Below, one piece after another: positions 7,524-16,877 of a stretch of DNA of 64,000 nucleotides. Below the pieces are notes generated by a model, which was not told the DNA's origin, made no database searches, and worked only from the letters and a program-made list of their open reading frames with translations. The DNA lies in NCBI GenBank assembly GCA_017430945.1, contig JAFRMB010000113.1, positions 1 to 64,000 of the forward strand, read 5' to 3'. Position 1 is the first letter of the stretch. Each line of letters begins with the position of its first letter. The DNA comes from Clostridia bacterium. GTDB lineage: Bacteria; Bacillota_A; Clostridia; Christensenellales; Aristaeellaceae. A program made the translations under genes and the position numbers.

Positions 7524-7976
7524 ATGAAGGTCATTCTTCTTCAGGACATCCAGGGGACCGGTAAAAAGGATCAGATCATAGAGATCTCCGACGGTTACGC
7601 GCGCAACTATCTGCTGCCGCGCAAGTTGGCCAAGGCAGCCACGCCCGATGCTGTCAACGCACTCGAGAGATCCAAGTCCGCCGACAGGCACCGCGAGGAA
7701 GTGCGGCGTCAGGAGGCTGAGGTGCGTGCCCGTGAATTCAAGGGCAAAGTCATCCAGATCGAAGCCAAGGGCGGCGACAACGGCAAGATCTACGGTTCTG
7801 TCACCAACGATCAGATCGCCGCAGCGATCAAGGCACAGCATGGCTTTGAGATCGACAAGCGCAAGCTGGAGCTCGAGGAGCCGATTCGCTCTGCAGGCCA
7901 GTTCTTTGTGGTCCTCAAGCTCTATGCCGGCATCACCACGCGCATGATCGTCAACGTCAAAGTCGTTTCAAAGTGA
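7524..7976 (+). CDS. rplI: 50S ribosomal protein L9
   Basis: A 150-residue protein of normal length. The N-terminal rRNA-binding domain has the L9 signature (MKVILLQDIQGTGKKDQIIE, then DGYARNYLLPRKLA), joined by a long helix (about 45-75) to the C-terminal domain (GKIYGSVTNDQIAAAI). It is part of the large ribosomal subunit. AGGAGGT precedes the ATG. It sits between DUF2232 and dnaB with short gaps, the usual Bacillota order. Confidence 0.97.
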   Translation: MKVILLQDIQGTGKKDQIIEISDGYARNYLLPRKLAKAATPDAVNALERSKSADRHREEVRRQEAEVRAREFKGKVIQIEAKGGDNGKIYGSVTNDQIAAAIKAQHGFEIDKRKLELEEPIRSAGQFFVVLKLYAGITTRMIVNVKVVSK

Positions 7977-7992
7977 CCCAGCGAGGGCTAAT

Positions 7993-9366
7993 ATGGAACA
8001 ACAGTTCATATCCGGACAGGGCGCGGCCCGCGTAATGCCCAGCCATCCCGAATCAGAGCGAAGTGTTTTGGGTTCGATGCTGCGTTCCGCTGATGCGGCT
8101 TTGATCGCTCTGGAAAGCCTGACGCCTGAGGATTTCTATGATCCCGCAAACCGGGAGATCTTCTCCGCGATGCGATACATGTCCTCCAGCTCGCGCCCCA
8201 TCGACCTGGTGACGCTGGATGAAGAGCTGACGCGCCGCGGAAAGCTGGATGCGGTCGGCGGTGCTCCGTATCTCGTCGAGTTGAGCCAGAGCGTACCGTC
8301 TTCGTCAAATGTTCAGGCGTACATACGCATCGTCGATGAGAAATCGACGCTGCGCAAATTGATCGGCGTTGCGGAAAACATACTACAGGATTGCTTTACC
8401 GGCCAGGCAGAGACACAGGATATCCTTCAGGTCGCTGAAAAAGCCATCTACGATATCACGATGCGAAAAGGCGGCGAAGAGCTGCAGCGCATACAGCCCG
8501 TACTGGTCAGCACCTTTGAGAAGATCGAGCTTCTGGTCAAGAACAACGGACGGATCGAAGGTGTGCCCACCGGATACGCTGAGCTCGACGATCTGTTGAC
8601 CGGCCTTCATCCGGGCGAACTCATCCTGGTCGCCGGTCGACCTGCCATGGGCAAGACCAGTCTCGGCATGAATTTCATCGAGAATGCTGCAATCCGGGCC
8701 CGCAAAAAGGCAGCTGTGTTCTCCCTCGAAATGCCCGCAGAGCAGCTGGCCATGCGTATGCTGTGCACAGAAGCCCGCGTCAATATGCAAAATGTCCGGC
8801 GCGGCGTCGTCAGCGATGAGGAGTGGGGGAAGCTATGCGATGCATTGGTCAGCATCGGTCCAGCCTCCATTTTCATCGACACTACGCCCGGGCTCACCGT
8901 ACCTGAGCTGCGCTCAAAGGCGAGGCGGCTCCAGCTCGAAAACGGTCTGGATGTCATCATGATCGACTATTTGTCGCTGATGTCCGGTACCGGCAAGACG
9001 AACAGTCGTCAGGAAGAGGTCTCACAGATCTCGCGCATGCTCAAGGGGCTTGCGATCGAATTGGGCGTTCCTGTCATCGCCCTGCAGCAGCTGTCCCGAG
9101 CCCCGACAGGGCGTTCGAACCATCGGCCTCAGCTGTCGGATATCCGCGAATCCGGTGCGATCGAACAGGACGCGGATGTGGTCATGTTCATCCATCGTGA
9201 GGAATACTACGACCCTGAGACCCCGGAAAAGGGCGTTGCCGAGATCATCATCGCAAAGCAAAGGAACGGTTCTCTTGGCACAGTCAAGCTGGGCTGGAAA
9301 GGCGAATACACCTGGTTCACCGATCCATCCCAAAGGGCCAGGGAGGCTGTTCCCGCGGATTTCTAA
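7993..9366 (+). CDS. dnaB: Replicative DNA helicase DnaB
   Basis: A 457-residue hexameric helicase that unwinds DNA at the replication fork. The N-terminal domain (about 15-115) has SHPESERSVLGSML and the ILQVAEKAIYDI linker; the RecA-like domain has Walker A AGRPAMGKTS near residue 213, the motif AVFSLEMPAEQLAMRML, Walker B VIMIDYLSLM and the DIRESGAIEQDADVVMFIHR region near 380. No intein is present. It starts 16 bp after rplI. The tRNA-Leu gene lies just downstream in the opposite direction. Confidence 0.96.
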   Translation: MEQQFISGQGAARVMPSHPESERSVLGSMLRSADAALIALESLTPEDFYDPANREIFSAMRYMSSSSRPIDLVTLDEELTRRGKLDAVGGAPYLVELSQSVPSSSNVQAYIRIVDEKSTLRKLIGVAENILQDCFTGQAETQDILQVAEKAIYDITMRKGGEELQRIQPVLVSTFEKIELLVKNNGRIEGVPTGYAELDDLLTGLHPGELILVAGRPAMGKTSLGMNFIENAAIRARKKAAVFSLEMPAEQLAMRMLCTEARVNMQNVRRGVVSDEEWGKLCDALVSIGPASIFIDTTPGLTVPELRSKARRLQLENGLDVIMIDYLSLMSGTGKTNSRQEEVSQISRMLKGLAIELGVPVIALQQLSRAPTGRSNHRPQLSDIRESGAIEQDADVVMFIHREEYYDPETPEKGVAEIIIAKQRNGSLGTVKLGWKGEYTWFTDPSQRAREAVPADF

Positions 9367-9399
9367 AGTATTCCGCTGTCTCCGGCGAACAGAGCACAC

Positions 9400-9427
9400 A
9401 AAAAAGGAGATGGACAGATCCATCTCC
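9400..9427 (-). terminator. Terminator of tRNA-Leu
   Basis: A 9-bp perfect stem (9406-9414/9419-9427) with a 4-nt loop is followed on the minus strand by six T residues (9405-9400). It lies 1 nt past the tRNA 3' end. The same stem could also help stop dnaB transcripts. Confidence 0.85.
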
Positions 9428-9428
9428 A

Positions 9429-9511
9429 TGGTGCCGGTGGCCGGACTCGAACCGGCATGGTTTCCCGCCGCATTTTGAGTGCGGTGCGTCTGCCAATTCC
9501 GCCACACCGGC
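9429..9511 (-). tRNA. tRNA-Leu (anticodon CAA)
   Basis: The minus strand folds as a type II tRNA: acceptor GCCGGTG/CACCGGC, a D-arm with AATTGGCAGAC, anticodon arm CCGCA-CTCAAAA-TGCGG giving anticodon CAA (reads TTG codons), a variable arm around CGGGAAACCAT, T-arm GCCGG-TTCGAGT-CCGGC, and an encoded 3' CCA. Total 83 nt. It is a single gene facing dnaB, with its own promoter and terminator. Confidence 0.95.
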
Positions 9512-9530
9512 GCACGACTTGACAAAAGAT

Positions 9531-9560
9531 AGTATACCGTATCCATCGATAAAAAGTCAA
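9531..9560 (-). promoter_or_regulatory. Promoter of tRNA-Leu
   Basis: On the minus strand TTGACT (9560-9555), 18 bp, TATACT (9536-9531), about 20 nt before the tRNA 5' end. Confidence 0.7.
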
Positions 9561-9579
9561 GGCTTTTTAGGTTTATGAC

Positions 9580-9605
9580 GCAACTTTTATCAGTGTCCAT
9601 GTCTG
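9580..9605 (+). promoter_or_regulatory. Possible ECF-type autoregulatory promoter
   Basis: GCAACTTTT (from 9580) and TGTCTG (9600-9605) resemble the AAC-containing -35 and GTC-containing -10 boxes used by ECF sigma factors, placed about 45 bp before the sigma gene. No sigma-A-like boxes are evident on this strand. The call is tentative. Confidence 0.35.
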
Positions 9606-9647
9606 TGTCGCATCGGACCTGGTTGTACGAGAGGAGGCGGACGGCAG

Positions 9648-10220
9648 TTGGACGAGAACAGACTGATCGAGCGGGCCGTTCGCGGCGACGCGCAGGCGTT
9701 CAACGAGTTATTGAGCCAGCACGAGAAGCGCATGTACGCAGTCGCTCTGCGTATGTGCTGCAATCGCGAGGACGCTCAGGACTGTCTACAGGAAGCGATG
9801 CTGCGCATTTACCGCTCCATATCGGGCTTTAAGGCACAGTCTTCCTTCGGTACATGGGTATATCGTATCACGATGAACACCTGCCTCGACGAGCTGAGAA
9901 GGCGCAAAAGCAGGCCAAGCACCTCGCTGGACGGATTACTGGACACCGGATGGTCTCCTTCTGACACAGGGGAGACGCCCGAGCAGCACGCACTTCGAAG
10001 CGAACAGCGCCGCGGCCTTACACAGGCCATCGGCGAGCTGCCGGACGATATGCGCGCGGCTGTCGTGCTCAGAGACGTGCAGGGCATGAGTTATGAGGAG
10101 ATCGCGCAGGTCCTGAGCGCAAATGTGGGCACGATCAAGTCCCGGATCAGCCGGGGACGGGAAAGACTTCGTGAAAAAATCCGCGAAAACATGCAACTAT
10201 TCGGCGATCGGGGCGTCTAA
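9648..10220 (+). CDS. ECF-type RNA polymerase sigma factor (SigW/RpoE-like)
   Basis: A 190-residue group IV sigma factor. Region 2 (about 10-75) has the core-binding and -10 recognition segment DCLQEAMLRIYRSISGF and FGTWVYRITMNTCLDELRRR; region 4 (about 130-180) has the helix-turn-helix MSYEEIAQVLSANVGTIKSR. It directs RNA polymerase to stress promoters. It starts at TTG 9648, with GAGGAGGCGG upstream. The next gene, 58 bp on, encodes a membrane anti-sigma factor, so activity is probably set by release from that partner. The signal it answers is unknown. Confidence 0.92.
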   Translation: MDENRLIERAVRGDAQAFNELLSQHEKRMYAVALRMCCNREDAQDCLQEAMLRIYRSISGFKAQSSFGTWVYRITMNTCLDELRRRKSRPSTSLDGLLDTGWSPSDTGETPEQHALRSEQRRGLTQAIGELPDDMRAAVVLRDVQGMSYEEIAQVLSANVGTIKSRISRGRERLREKIRENMQLFGDRGV

Positions 10221-10278
10221 ATGTCGAAGACATAAGCATGTCTGATCCATCATTCAAATCGAAAGGAGGGCGCAGAGC

Positions 10279-11085
10279 ATGAACTGTGATCAGTTGGAGA
10301 GCTATCTGGACAAGCTCATGGATGATGAGTTGGGACCCGATGCGCTTGCCGAACTCGAAGCACATGCAAAAAGCTGTGAGGCATGTTCACGTGAGATCAC
10401 CGCGGCAAAACAGTTGAAGGCCATGCTGTCAGAGCTGTCGCCCGAGGTCGATGTTCCGCTTGAAGCGCAGGCGAAATGGAGAGGCGCCGTCAAGGCAGAG
10501 GCTGCTGGTTCAAAGCGCCGTCGCACGATCCGCTGGGCCGGGAGCATCGCAGCTGCAGCCGTCGTGCTCCTGGGCGTCACGCTCGCAATGCGCCCGTCGA
10601 GCAACGATATGAACGCCAAATCGTTTGATGCCGTACCGGTGGCAGAGTCGCAGATCCTTGAAGAAGCAGAGGCGGATGAAGAGGCTGCCTATGAGCTCGC
10701 CGTGGTCGAGTCAGACGGCTTGACGATGGGCGCAGCTGAAGCACCGCATCTCGAGCGTTCTGCAGCAGAAGCATTCGTTTCGGAGACTGACGCGATGCCT
10801 GAGCCTGCTCCGATGCAGGAGATCAGCTTCGTTGTCGAAGACATGGATACGGCCTGCAGCTATATCTGCGATCTCGTCAAAGAGTACGACGGGACCGTTG
10901 CCGAGCAACGTCACGATTCAGGAGACAGCGTGTGTGTCAATCTGTTTATCGAGATGCCCGCAGACAATGCCGAAGCCTTTTTGAAAGCCGCTGCTCACTA
11001 TGATCGCTCCGGTGAAGACCTGGAACCTCAATTCGCGAATGACGCATCGGAAGTTTCGCTCCTCATGGTCATCCGCGCACAATGA
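10279..11085 (+). CDS. Membrane anti-sigma factor with zinc-finger (zf-HC2) domain
   Basis: A 268-residue single-pass protein. Residues 1-50 carry the zinc anti-sigma motif (Cys-rich H-x3-C-x2-C in HAKSCEACS), which holds the ECF factor. A membrane span lies near residues 85-101 (AGSIAAAAVVLLGVTLA). The outside part has an acidic, Ala-rich stretch and a C-terminal domain (about 185-265: ISFVVEDMDTACSYICDLV, VNLFIEMP) that resembles DUF4349-type sensor domains. Context makes it the partner of the upstream sigma factor. AAAGGAGGG precedes the start. Confidence 0.85.
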   Translation: MNCDQLESYLDKLMDDELGPDALAELEAHAKSCEACSREITAAKQLKAMLSELSPEVDVPLEAQAKWRGAVKAEAAGSKRRRTIRWAGSIAAAAVVLLGVTLAMRPSSNDMNAKSFDAVPVAESQILEEAEADEEAAYELAVVESDGLTMGAAEAPHLERSAAEAFVSETDAMPEPAPMQEISFVVEDMDTACSYICDLVKEYDGTVAEQRHDSGDSVCVNLFIEMPADNAEAFLKAAAHYDRSGEDLEPQFANDASEVSLLMVIRAQ

Positions 11086-11172
11086 CCTTTCGATGGAACC
11101 TGCGGCGCTTCGCCCTCGTCTCATTGGCGAAGCAGATAAAGCTTCTAATTATTTAAACGGAGGCAAAACAAA

Positions 11173-11865
11173 ATGAAGAAAATGCTTATTCTCGTCCTGT
11201 CTGTCCTGCTCGTCCTGTCCTGCACCGCAATGGCCGATCCCGCAGTTATCACCGTCAGGGGGACCGGTGTCGTGTCGCTCGACGCGGATACTGCCACCAT
11301 CAATCTCGGCGTGCGCGAGATCTCAAAGGACGTCGTGGAAGCTCAGGCTGACGTCAACCGGAAGATCGCCGGCGTCATCGAAAAGCTCAAGGAAATGGGC
11401 ATAGACGCCTCGAAGATCCATACCTACTCGATCAGCATCTATCCCGAGTACAATTACGACTCCACATCGCTGTCCGGTTACAGCGCCGAGACCAGCATCT
11501 CGATCGAAACGACCGATATCGAAAACGTCGGAAAGTATATCGATGCCGCGTTTGAGAGCGGCGCCAATACATTCAGCGATGTGAGCTTCACAGCTTCCGA
11601 AATGACCGAGGAGTCCAATCAGGCTCTGACCCTGGCCATCCAACAGGCGTTTGACAAGGCCCGGGTCATGGCGCAGGCCATCGGCGCAGACCTTGGCGCG
11701 CTCAAGAGCGTCGATGAAGCCGAATACAGCTATGCTGACAGCAGCGCGCTGTACGACAAGGCGATGGCAGCCGAGGACGCCGGCTCAGGCACTCAGGTCT
11801 ACGCTTCGCCGCTTCAGGTCTCTGCCACCGTTACCGCTCAATTTGAGTTGGAATCGGCGGATTGA
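11173..11865 (+). CDS. Secreted SIMPL-domain (DUF541) protein
   Basis: A 230-residue exported protein: signal peptide at 1-21 (LILVLSVLLVLSCTAMA), then a SIMPL domain beginning ITVRGTGVVSLDADTATI and including SIYPEYNYD and a late SPLQVSATVTAQFEL. Family members are linked loosely to oxidative stress or outer-envelope integrity, but the mechanism is unknown. It follows the sigma/anti-sigma pair by 87 bp and could belong to the ECF regulon. A cysteine at position 17 lies in a region like a lipobox (LVLSC), so lipidation is possible. Confidence 0.85.
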   Translation: MKKMLILVLSVLLVLSCTAMADPAVITVRGTGVVSLDADTATINLGVREISKDVVEAQADVNRKIAGVIEKLKEMGIDASKIHTYSISIYPEYNYDSTSLSGYSAETSISIETTDIENVGKYIDAAFESGANTFSDVSFTASEMTEESNQALTLAIQQAFDKARVMAQAIGADLGALKSVDEAEYSYADSSALYDKAMAAEDAGSGTQVYASPLQVSATVTAQFELESAD

Positions 11866-11898
11866 GCATAGATTATTTCGATTCAGGAGGGCCTGCCC

Positions 11899-12207
11899 AT
11901 GGATGAAGAACTCGATCTCGTCGTGTTTGAGGATGACGAAGGCAATGAGATCACGATGGAAGTGCTGGATTATCTTTGCTATGAAGGCAAGGAATACGCG
12001 ATGGTCACCGAACACCTCGAAGACGATGAGCCTGTCGATGAGGACGAAGGGATCGCAGTCATGATCGCCGAAGTGAAGCCCGTCGGCGACGATGACGAGG
12101 AATTCATCCCTGTCGAAGATGATGACCTCGCAGAAAAGATCCTTGCGATCTTCACGGCCGAGGATGTAGACGAGATCTACGACGATGAGGATGCTGACGA
12201 GGATTGA
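11899..12207 (+). CDS. DUF1292 acidic protein
   Basis: A 102-residue, extremely acidic cytoplasmic protein of the DUF1292 (YrzB-like) type: EELDLVVFEDDEGNEITMEV, then YEGKEYAMV and VMIAEV, with an Asp/Glu-rich tail. Its role is unknown. GGAGGGCC precedes the ATG. It lies 33 bp after the SIMPL gene and is followed by a strong terminator, so it ends that transcription unit. Confidence 0.85.
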   Translation: MDEELDLVVFEDDEGNEITMEVLDYLCYEGKEYAMVTEHLEDDEPVDEDEGIAVMIAEVKPVGDDDEEFIPVEDDDLAEKILAIFTAEDVDEIYDDEDADED

Positions 12208-12222
12208 ACCATTGCATCCCGC

Positions 12223-12254
12223 GGCGCCGCCTTCAAACGAAAGGCGGCGCCTTT
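12223..12254 (+). terminator. Strong terminator after DUF1292
   Basis: An 11-bp GC-rich perfect stem (12223-12233/12241-12251), 7-nt loop, then TTT. Confidence 0.8.
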
Positions 12255-12364
12255 GCTGTGCCGACCCGAATGCATGACACGCACACTGCCGTCCAATAAA
12301 GTCTGATCGATCGTACCACTTGGCCGCATCGTCGAAAGATGCCCGTATCATGGCATCCTTACCC

Positions 12365-12392
12365 TTGTATCTTAACACATTTCATGTATACT
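12365..12392 (+). promoter_or_regulatory. Promoter of lon-engB
   Basis: TTGTAT (12365-12370), 16 bp, TATACT (12387-12392), ending 34 bp before the lon start. No CIRCE or CtsR-like repeat was noticed nearby. Confidence 0.55.
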
Positions 12393-12426
12393 ACTGATAC
12401 AAACGAGCCTTGGAGGATATGGACCA

Positions 12427-14781
12427 TTGAGCAGACCGAAGCGATCCAAAGCGAGCCTGCCGCTTTTACCATTGCGAGGATTGACCGTTTTCCCAAACAC
12501 GGTGATCACCATCGACATCGCCCGCGAACGCTCGCTGGGCGCGTTGCGGCGTGCGCTGACCGATGATCAACGCATGTTCGTCGTGACGCAGCGTGACAGC
12601 ATGGTGGAGCATCCCGAAAAGAGCGACCTTCATAACGTCGGAACGATCGTGAACGTCAAGCAGGTCATGCAGATGCCGGATCAATCCGCACGCGTTTTGA
12701 TCGAAGGCGTTACGCGGGGTTTGCTCGTCGGTGTGACGGAAAACGATGACAGCCAGACTGCCAGCCTGCTCGTACTGTCCCATCCGGATCCTGAGGAACT
12801 CGACGACGAAGAAAAGGCCATGATGCGCGCCATACGCAATTTTGCACCTGTAGCTGCGCGCAGTCGCGGACAAAACCAGACGGAACTGATGCAGGCCATA
12901 CGAGGCGAGCGCGATCCGGCCGTCCTTTGCGATGTGGTCGCCTCCAATCTTATCACCAGCGTGGACGACAAGCAGGCCATCCTGCAGTGCGCGCTCATTC
13001 GCGAGCGCATGAAGCTGCTGCTTGAAAAGCTGGCAGACGAGGTCAAAATCGCCGAACTGGACGAACGCATCGAAGCCCGCGTCCGCGAATACATGGACAA
13101 ATCCAACCATGAGTATTATCTGCGCGAGCAGATACGTGCGATCCAGGAGGAACTTGGCGAGGACGAAGACGAAGAGATCGCGGAGCTTCGCAAGCGCATA
13201 CAGGCCTCCAAGATGCCCAAAGGCGCGAAGGAGCATGTCGAAAAAGAGCTGAAGCGCCTGGCGCGCAGCACCATACACGCCCCCGAGAGCAGCGTCAGCC
13301 AGAACTACATCGAGTTTATGCTCGAGCTGCCCTGGGTTGTTTACGACACATCGAGCGTCGACATCAAAAAAGCCCGACGCGTCCTGGAAGCCGATCACTA
13401 CGGCATGGAGGATGTCAAGAAGCGCCTGATCGAATACCTGGCGGTGCGGTCGGTCGCCTCGGATAAACTGAAGAGCCCTATCCTTTGTCTGGTCGGGCCG
13501 CCCGGCGTCGGAAAAACTTCGATCGCGCGTTCCATAGCACGTGCGCTCGGCCGCAAATTCACACGCATGTCCCTGGGTGGGGTCCACGATGAAGCGGAGA
13601 TCCGCGGCCATCGCAAGACATATGTCGGTGCGATGCCGGGGCACATCATTTCATCCATCCGGCAGTGCAACACGATGAATCCCGTGTTCCTTCTCGACGA
13701 GATCGACAAGCTTTCGCGGGATATGCGCGGCGATCCCGCATCGGCGATGCTGGAGGCACTGGATCCCGAGCAGAACAGCGGATTCAAGGATCACTACCTG
13801 GAGACGCCGTTCGATCTTTCAGACGTGCTGTTCATCACGACAGCCAATACGACGGATACCATCGATCATGCGCTCCTCGACCGCATGGAGATCATCGAGG
13901 TCCCCAGCTACACCATCGAAGAAAAGATCCAGATCGCGAAGCGGCATCTCGTGCCAAAGCAGCGCGATGCGCATAACCTGTCCGCCAGTCAGCTCAGGAT
14001 ATCTGACAGGGCCATCGCGGCTTTGATCGACAGTTATACCCGCGAGGCGGGCGTCCGACAGCTGGAGAGAGAGATCGCCAAGCTTTGTCGCGCGGCGACG
14101 CTCGAGCTTATCGAACATCCGGATAAGCCATCCGTTTCCATTAAGCCGGCAGACCTGAAGGCGTATCTCGGTGCGCCCAGGTATCTTCGTCAACCCACCG
14201 CCGGCAAGGCGGAGGTCGGACTGGTCACCGGCCTGGCCTGGACCAGCGTCGGCGGGGAAGTGATGCCCGTTGAGGCCGCAACTTTTCCGGGGAAGGGCAT
14301 GCTCAAGCTGACCGGTCATCTGGGCGATGTCATGAAAGAATCTGCCGAATTGGCGATCAGCGTCGTGCGCAGCCTGCTCGGGCGCTACGACATGCCGTTC
14401 GACTATTTCGATACACATGATGTGCACATCCATGTGCCGGAAGGAGCCGTGCCGAAGGATGGCCCGTCGGCCGGCGTCGCGCTCACATGTGCCATCCTCT
14501 CCGCGGTCACCGGCATCAGCGTCAGCGGCGAATGGGCGATGACTGGCGAGATCACGCTGCATGGAAAAGTGCTTCCCATCGGGGGCGTCAAGGAAAAGCT
14601 CCTCGCTGCACATCGGATGCGCATCGACCGCATCCTGTTGCCCCGGGAGAACGAAAAGGATCTGGAGAAGATCGATGCAGGCATCCTGGCCAGGCTGGAG
14701 ATCAGACTGATGGACGACGTCAGCGATGCGCTGAAGGTCATATTGATCGGCACTGATGCCGATGCGAGGTTTGCCGTATGA
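12427..14781 (+). CDS. lon: ATP-dependent protease Lon
   Basis: A 784-residue LonA protease, normal length. The N-terminal substrate domain starts [17 protein letters not shown]; a coiled-coil segment (about 190-280) leads to the AAA+ module with Walker [10 protein letters not shown] near 358 and Walker B FLLDEIDK near 420; the protease domain carries the catalytic Ser in PKDGPSAG (about 680) and Lys in [10 protein letters not shown] (about 722). It degrades misfolded and regulatory proteins in the cytosol. Start TTG 12427 follows GGAGG. The stop overlaps the engB start (ATGA), so the two are cotranslated. Confidence 0.96.
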   Translation: MSRPKRSKASLPLLPLRGLTVFPNTVITIDIARERSLGALRRALTDDQRMFVVTQRDSMVEHPEKSDLHNVGTIVNVKQVMQMPDQSARVLIEGVTRGLLVGVTENDDSQTASLLVLSHPDPEELDDEEKAMMRAIRNFAPVAARSRGQNQTELMQAIRGERDPAVLCDVVASNLITSVDDKQAILQCALIRERMKLLLEKLADEVKIAELDERIEARVREYMDKSNHEYYLREQIRAIQEELGEDEDEEIAELRKRIQASKMPKGAKEHVEKELKRLARSTIHAPESSVSQNYIEFMLELPWVVYDTSSVDIKKARRVLEADHYGMEDVKKRLIEYLAVRSVASDKLKSPILCLVGPPGVGKTSIARSIARALGRKFTRMSLGGVHDEAEIRGHRKTYVGAMPGHIISSIRQCNTMNPVFLLDEIDKLSRDMRGDPASAMLEALDPEQNSGFKDHYLETPFDLSDVLFITTANTTDTIDHALLDRMEIIEVPSYTIEEKIQIAKRHLVPKQRDAHNLSASQLRISDRAIAALIDSYTREAGVRQLEREIAKLCRAATLELIEHPDKPSVSIKPADLKAYLGAPRYLRQPTAGKAEVGLVTGLAWTSVGGEVMPVEAATFPGKGMLKLTGHLGDVMKESAELAISVVRSLLGRYDMPFDYFDTHDVHIHVPEGAVPKDGPSAGVALTCAILSAVTGISVSGEWAMTGEITLHGKVLPIGGVKEKLLAAHRMRIDRILLPRENEKDLEKIDAGILARLEIRLMDDVSDALKVILIGTDADARFAV

Positions 14782-15407
14782 CGATCAAGAAATCCTGCTT
14801 TGTGCGATCGCTCAGCGTGTTCGAACCTTTTCCGGGTCAGGGCCTTCCCGAGATCGCCATGGCCGGCAAATCCAACGTCGGGAAGTCCTCCCTGATAAAC
14901 AGCCTGACGCGCAACTCAAAGCTCGCCAGGACATCATCCGAGCCCGGCAAAACGCGACTTGTCAATCTTTACCTGATCAATGAGAGCTTCTTCATGGTCG
15001 ACCTGCCCGGATACGGGTTCGCGAAAGCGCCGAAGCAGGAGCGGATGAAGTGGGCCGCGATGATCGAAGGCTATCTTTGCGGGTCGAAAAACCTAAGGCA
15101 CGTTTTTCAGCTCGTGGACATCAGACATGAGCCGACACGCGATGATCAGCTGATGGTGGAGTACCTTCGTCATTTCGACATACCTTTCAGCGTCATCGCC
15201 ACGAAAGCGGACAAGCTTTCAAAAGCACAGCGCACCCGGAACATACCCGTCATCTGCCGTACACTCATGGTACAGCCCTGGGAAGTGCTCGTTTACTCCT
15301 CAAACGACGGCACCGGCCGGGATGCGCTGCTGGATCGGATCGCGGACTTGACGGGCGATCAGCCCGAGGCATTGCCTCCCGACACAAACATGAGCAATGC
15401 TGAATAA
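14778..15407 (+). CDS. engB: Ribosome-biogenesis GTPase EngB (YsxC/YihA)
   Basis: A 209-residue small GTPase needed for assembly of the large ribosomal subunit. The G1 motif is [15 protein letters not shown], the G2 region [10 protein letters not shown]3 DLPGYGFA and G4 ATKADK. Its ATG overlaps the lon stop codon by 4 nt, the usual lon-engB pairing in Bacillota, and implies translational coupling. Confidence 0.95.
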   Translation: MTIKKSCFVRSLSVFEPFPGQGLPEIAMAGKSNVGKSSLINSLTRNSKLARTSSEPGKTRLVNLYLINESFFMVDLPGYGFAKAPKQERMKWAAMIEGYLCGSKNLRHVFQLVDIRHEPTRDDQLMVEYLRHFDIPFSVIATKADKLSKAQRTRNIPVICRTLMVQPWEVLVYSSNDGTGRDALLDRIADLTGDQPEALPPDTNMSNAE

Positions 15408-15426
15408 GATGATGAGAAACTACAGA

Positions 15427-15455
15427 TTTACAAATGATAGAATGACTTGTATAAT
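15427..15455 (+). promoter_or_regulatory. Promoter of the aspartate kinase gene
   Basis: TTTACA (15427-15432), 17 bp, TATAAT (15450-15455). The leader of about 35 nt is too short for a lysine riboswitch. Confidence 0.75.
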
Positions 15456-15497
15456 GTAAACCACAGTGAGAAGCTGAGATCCAGAGGGGGAATCGAG

Positions 15498-16820
15498 TTG
15501 GGAATCAAGGTCGCAAAGTTCGGCGGTTCATCGCTGGCGGATGCAGAGCAGTTCCGCAAGGTAAAGAATATCGTTCTTTCGGATCCTGACATCTGTTATG
15601 TCGTTCCAAGCGCGCCTGGCCGGCGTTTCAAGGAAGACAGCAAGGTCACGGATATGCTCTATCAATGCCATCGCCTCGTGGAGCGCAATCAAAGCCACGA
15701 AGAGCTGTACCAAAAGATCATCGATCGGTACATGGCCATCTATAATGATCTGGGGCTCGATTTTGATTTCTATGGGCTGCTGCTGCAGACGGGGGATGAG
15801 ATCCGCCGCCAGAAAAACCCTGACTTTGCCGCCAGCCGCGGCGAGTATCTGAACGGATTGCTGCTGTCGCATTATCTCGAGTGGGACTTTGTCGATGCTC
15901 AGGACGTGATCAAGTTCGATCGGCAGGGCGTATTTGCGGCAGAGTGGACCAATGAGATCCTGCACGACGCTCTGATGCAGCACGCGCACGCGATCATTCC
16001 CGGCTTCTACGGGTCTTATCCCAACGGGGACGTGCATACCTTTTCACGCGGCGGCAGTGATATCACCGGGGCGATCGTGGCCAGGGCAAGCGGTGCGGAT
16101 GTCTATGAGAACTGGACGGACGTTTCGGGTTTTCTGATGGCGGATCCCAATATCGTCGACAATCCCAAGTGCATTCGCGAGTTGTCTTATCGCGAGCTTC
16201 GGGAGCTGTCTTACATGGGTGCCACCGTGCTGCACGAAGACGCGATCTTCCCTGTGCACAAGGCAAATATCCCGACGAACATCCGAAACACCAATGATCC
16301 GTCAGATCCGGGTACAATGATCGTGCCTCAGGTATCCAAGGATCGCTCGCCGGGTCAGCGCATCACCGGTATCGCAGGGCACAAAAATTTCACGCTCATC
16401 ACGATCGACAAGGCGATGATGAACTCCGAATACGGCTTTGGCCGTCGCGTGCTCCAGGCGCTTGAAGATTTCGGCGTCAGCTTCGAACACATGCCGACCG
16501 GCATCGACACCATGTCTGTCGTCGTATCGGATCGTGAACTCGTTACGCGCAAGGATCAGATCATCCAGCGCATCGAGCAGCTCTGCCAGCCGGACACGAT
16601 CAGCGTTTCCACCGGTATCGCGCTGATCGCTACCGTCGGACACGGTATGGTCAGTCAGCCCGGTTCTGCAGCGACGCTGTTCAACGCGCTGTATGAGGCT
16701 GGCGTCAATGTCAAAATGATCGATCAGGGCTCCAGCGAATTCAACATCATCGTCGGTGTACATGTAGACGACTTCGAGACCGCGACGCGCGCGATCTATC
16801 ACGCGTTCGTAAAAGACTGA
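15498..16820 (+). CDS. Aspartate kinase
   Basis: A 440-residue enzyme that phosphorylates aspartate, the first step toward lysine, threonine and methionine. The kinase domain opens VAKFGGSSLADAEQF and includes FSRGGSDITGA; C-terminal ACT domains (about 300-440) show FTLITIDKAMMN and a late VKMIDQGSSEFNIIVGV, the regulatory amino-acid-binding part. The TTG at 15498 is chosen because AGAGGGGG precedes it; an in-frame codon at 15447 overlaps the -10 box. It is a single-gene unit closed by a bidirectional terminator. The class (LysC-like, monofunctional) is clear; which amino acid inhibits it is not. Confidence 0.93.
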   Translation: MGIKVAKFGGSSLADAEQFRKVKNIVLSDPDICYVVPSAPGRRFKEDSKVTDMLYQCHRLVERNQSHEELYQKIIDRYMAIYNDLGLDFDFYGLLLQTGDEIRRQKNPDFAASRGEYLNGLLLSHYLEWDFVDAQDVIKFDRQGVFAAEWTNEILHDALMQHAHAIIPGFYGSYPNGDVHTFSRGGSDITGAIVARASGADVYENWTDVSGFLMADPNIVDNPKCIRELSYRELRELSYMGATVLHEDAIFPVHKANIPTNIRNTNDPSDPGTMIVPQVSKDRSPGQRITGIAGHKNFTLITIDKAMMNSEYGFGRRVLQALEDFGVSFEHMPTGIDTMSVVVSDRELVTRKDQIIQRIEQLCQPDTISVSTGIALIATVGHGMVSQPGSAATLFNALYEAGVNVKMIDQGSSEFNIIVGVHVDDFETATRAIYHAFVKD

Positions 16821-16832
16821 AACCGATCGCCG

Positions 16833-16876
16833 AAAAAGATCATCCGCCGGCTGCTGCGCCGGCGGATGATCTTTTT
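16833..16876. terminator. Bidirectional terminator
   Basis: An 18-bp palindromic stem (16833-16850/16859-16876) with A5 on one side and T5 on the other lies between the convergent aspartate kinase and AAA ATPase genes. Confidence 0.88.
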
Positions 16877-16877
16877 G

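Noticed and set aside
12466..13644. 392-codon minus-strand frame
   Set aside because: Antisense to lon.
15456..15497. Lysine riboswitch before the aspartate kinase
   Set aside because: The leader between promoter and start is only about 40 nt.
15447..15497. Longer N-terminus for the aspartate kinase
   Set aside because: The upstream TTG overlaps the -10 box, so it cannot be in the transcript.
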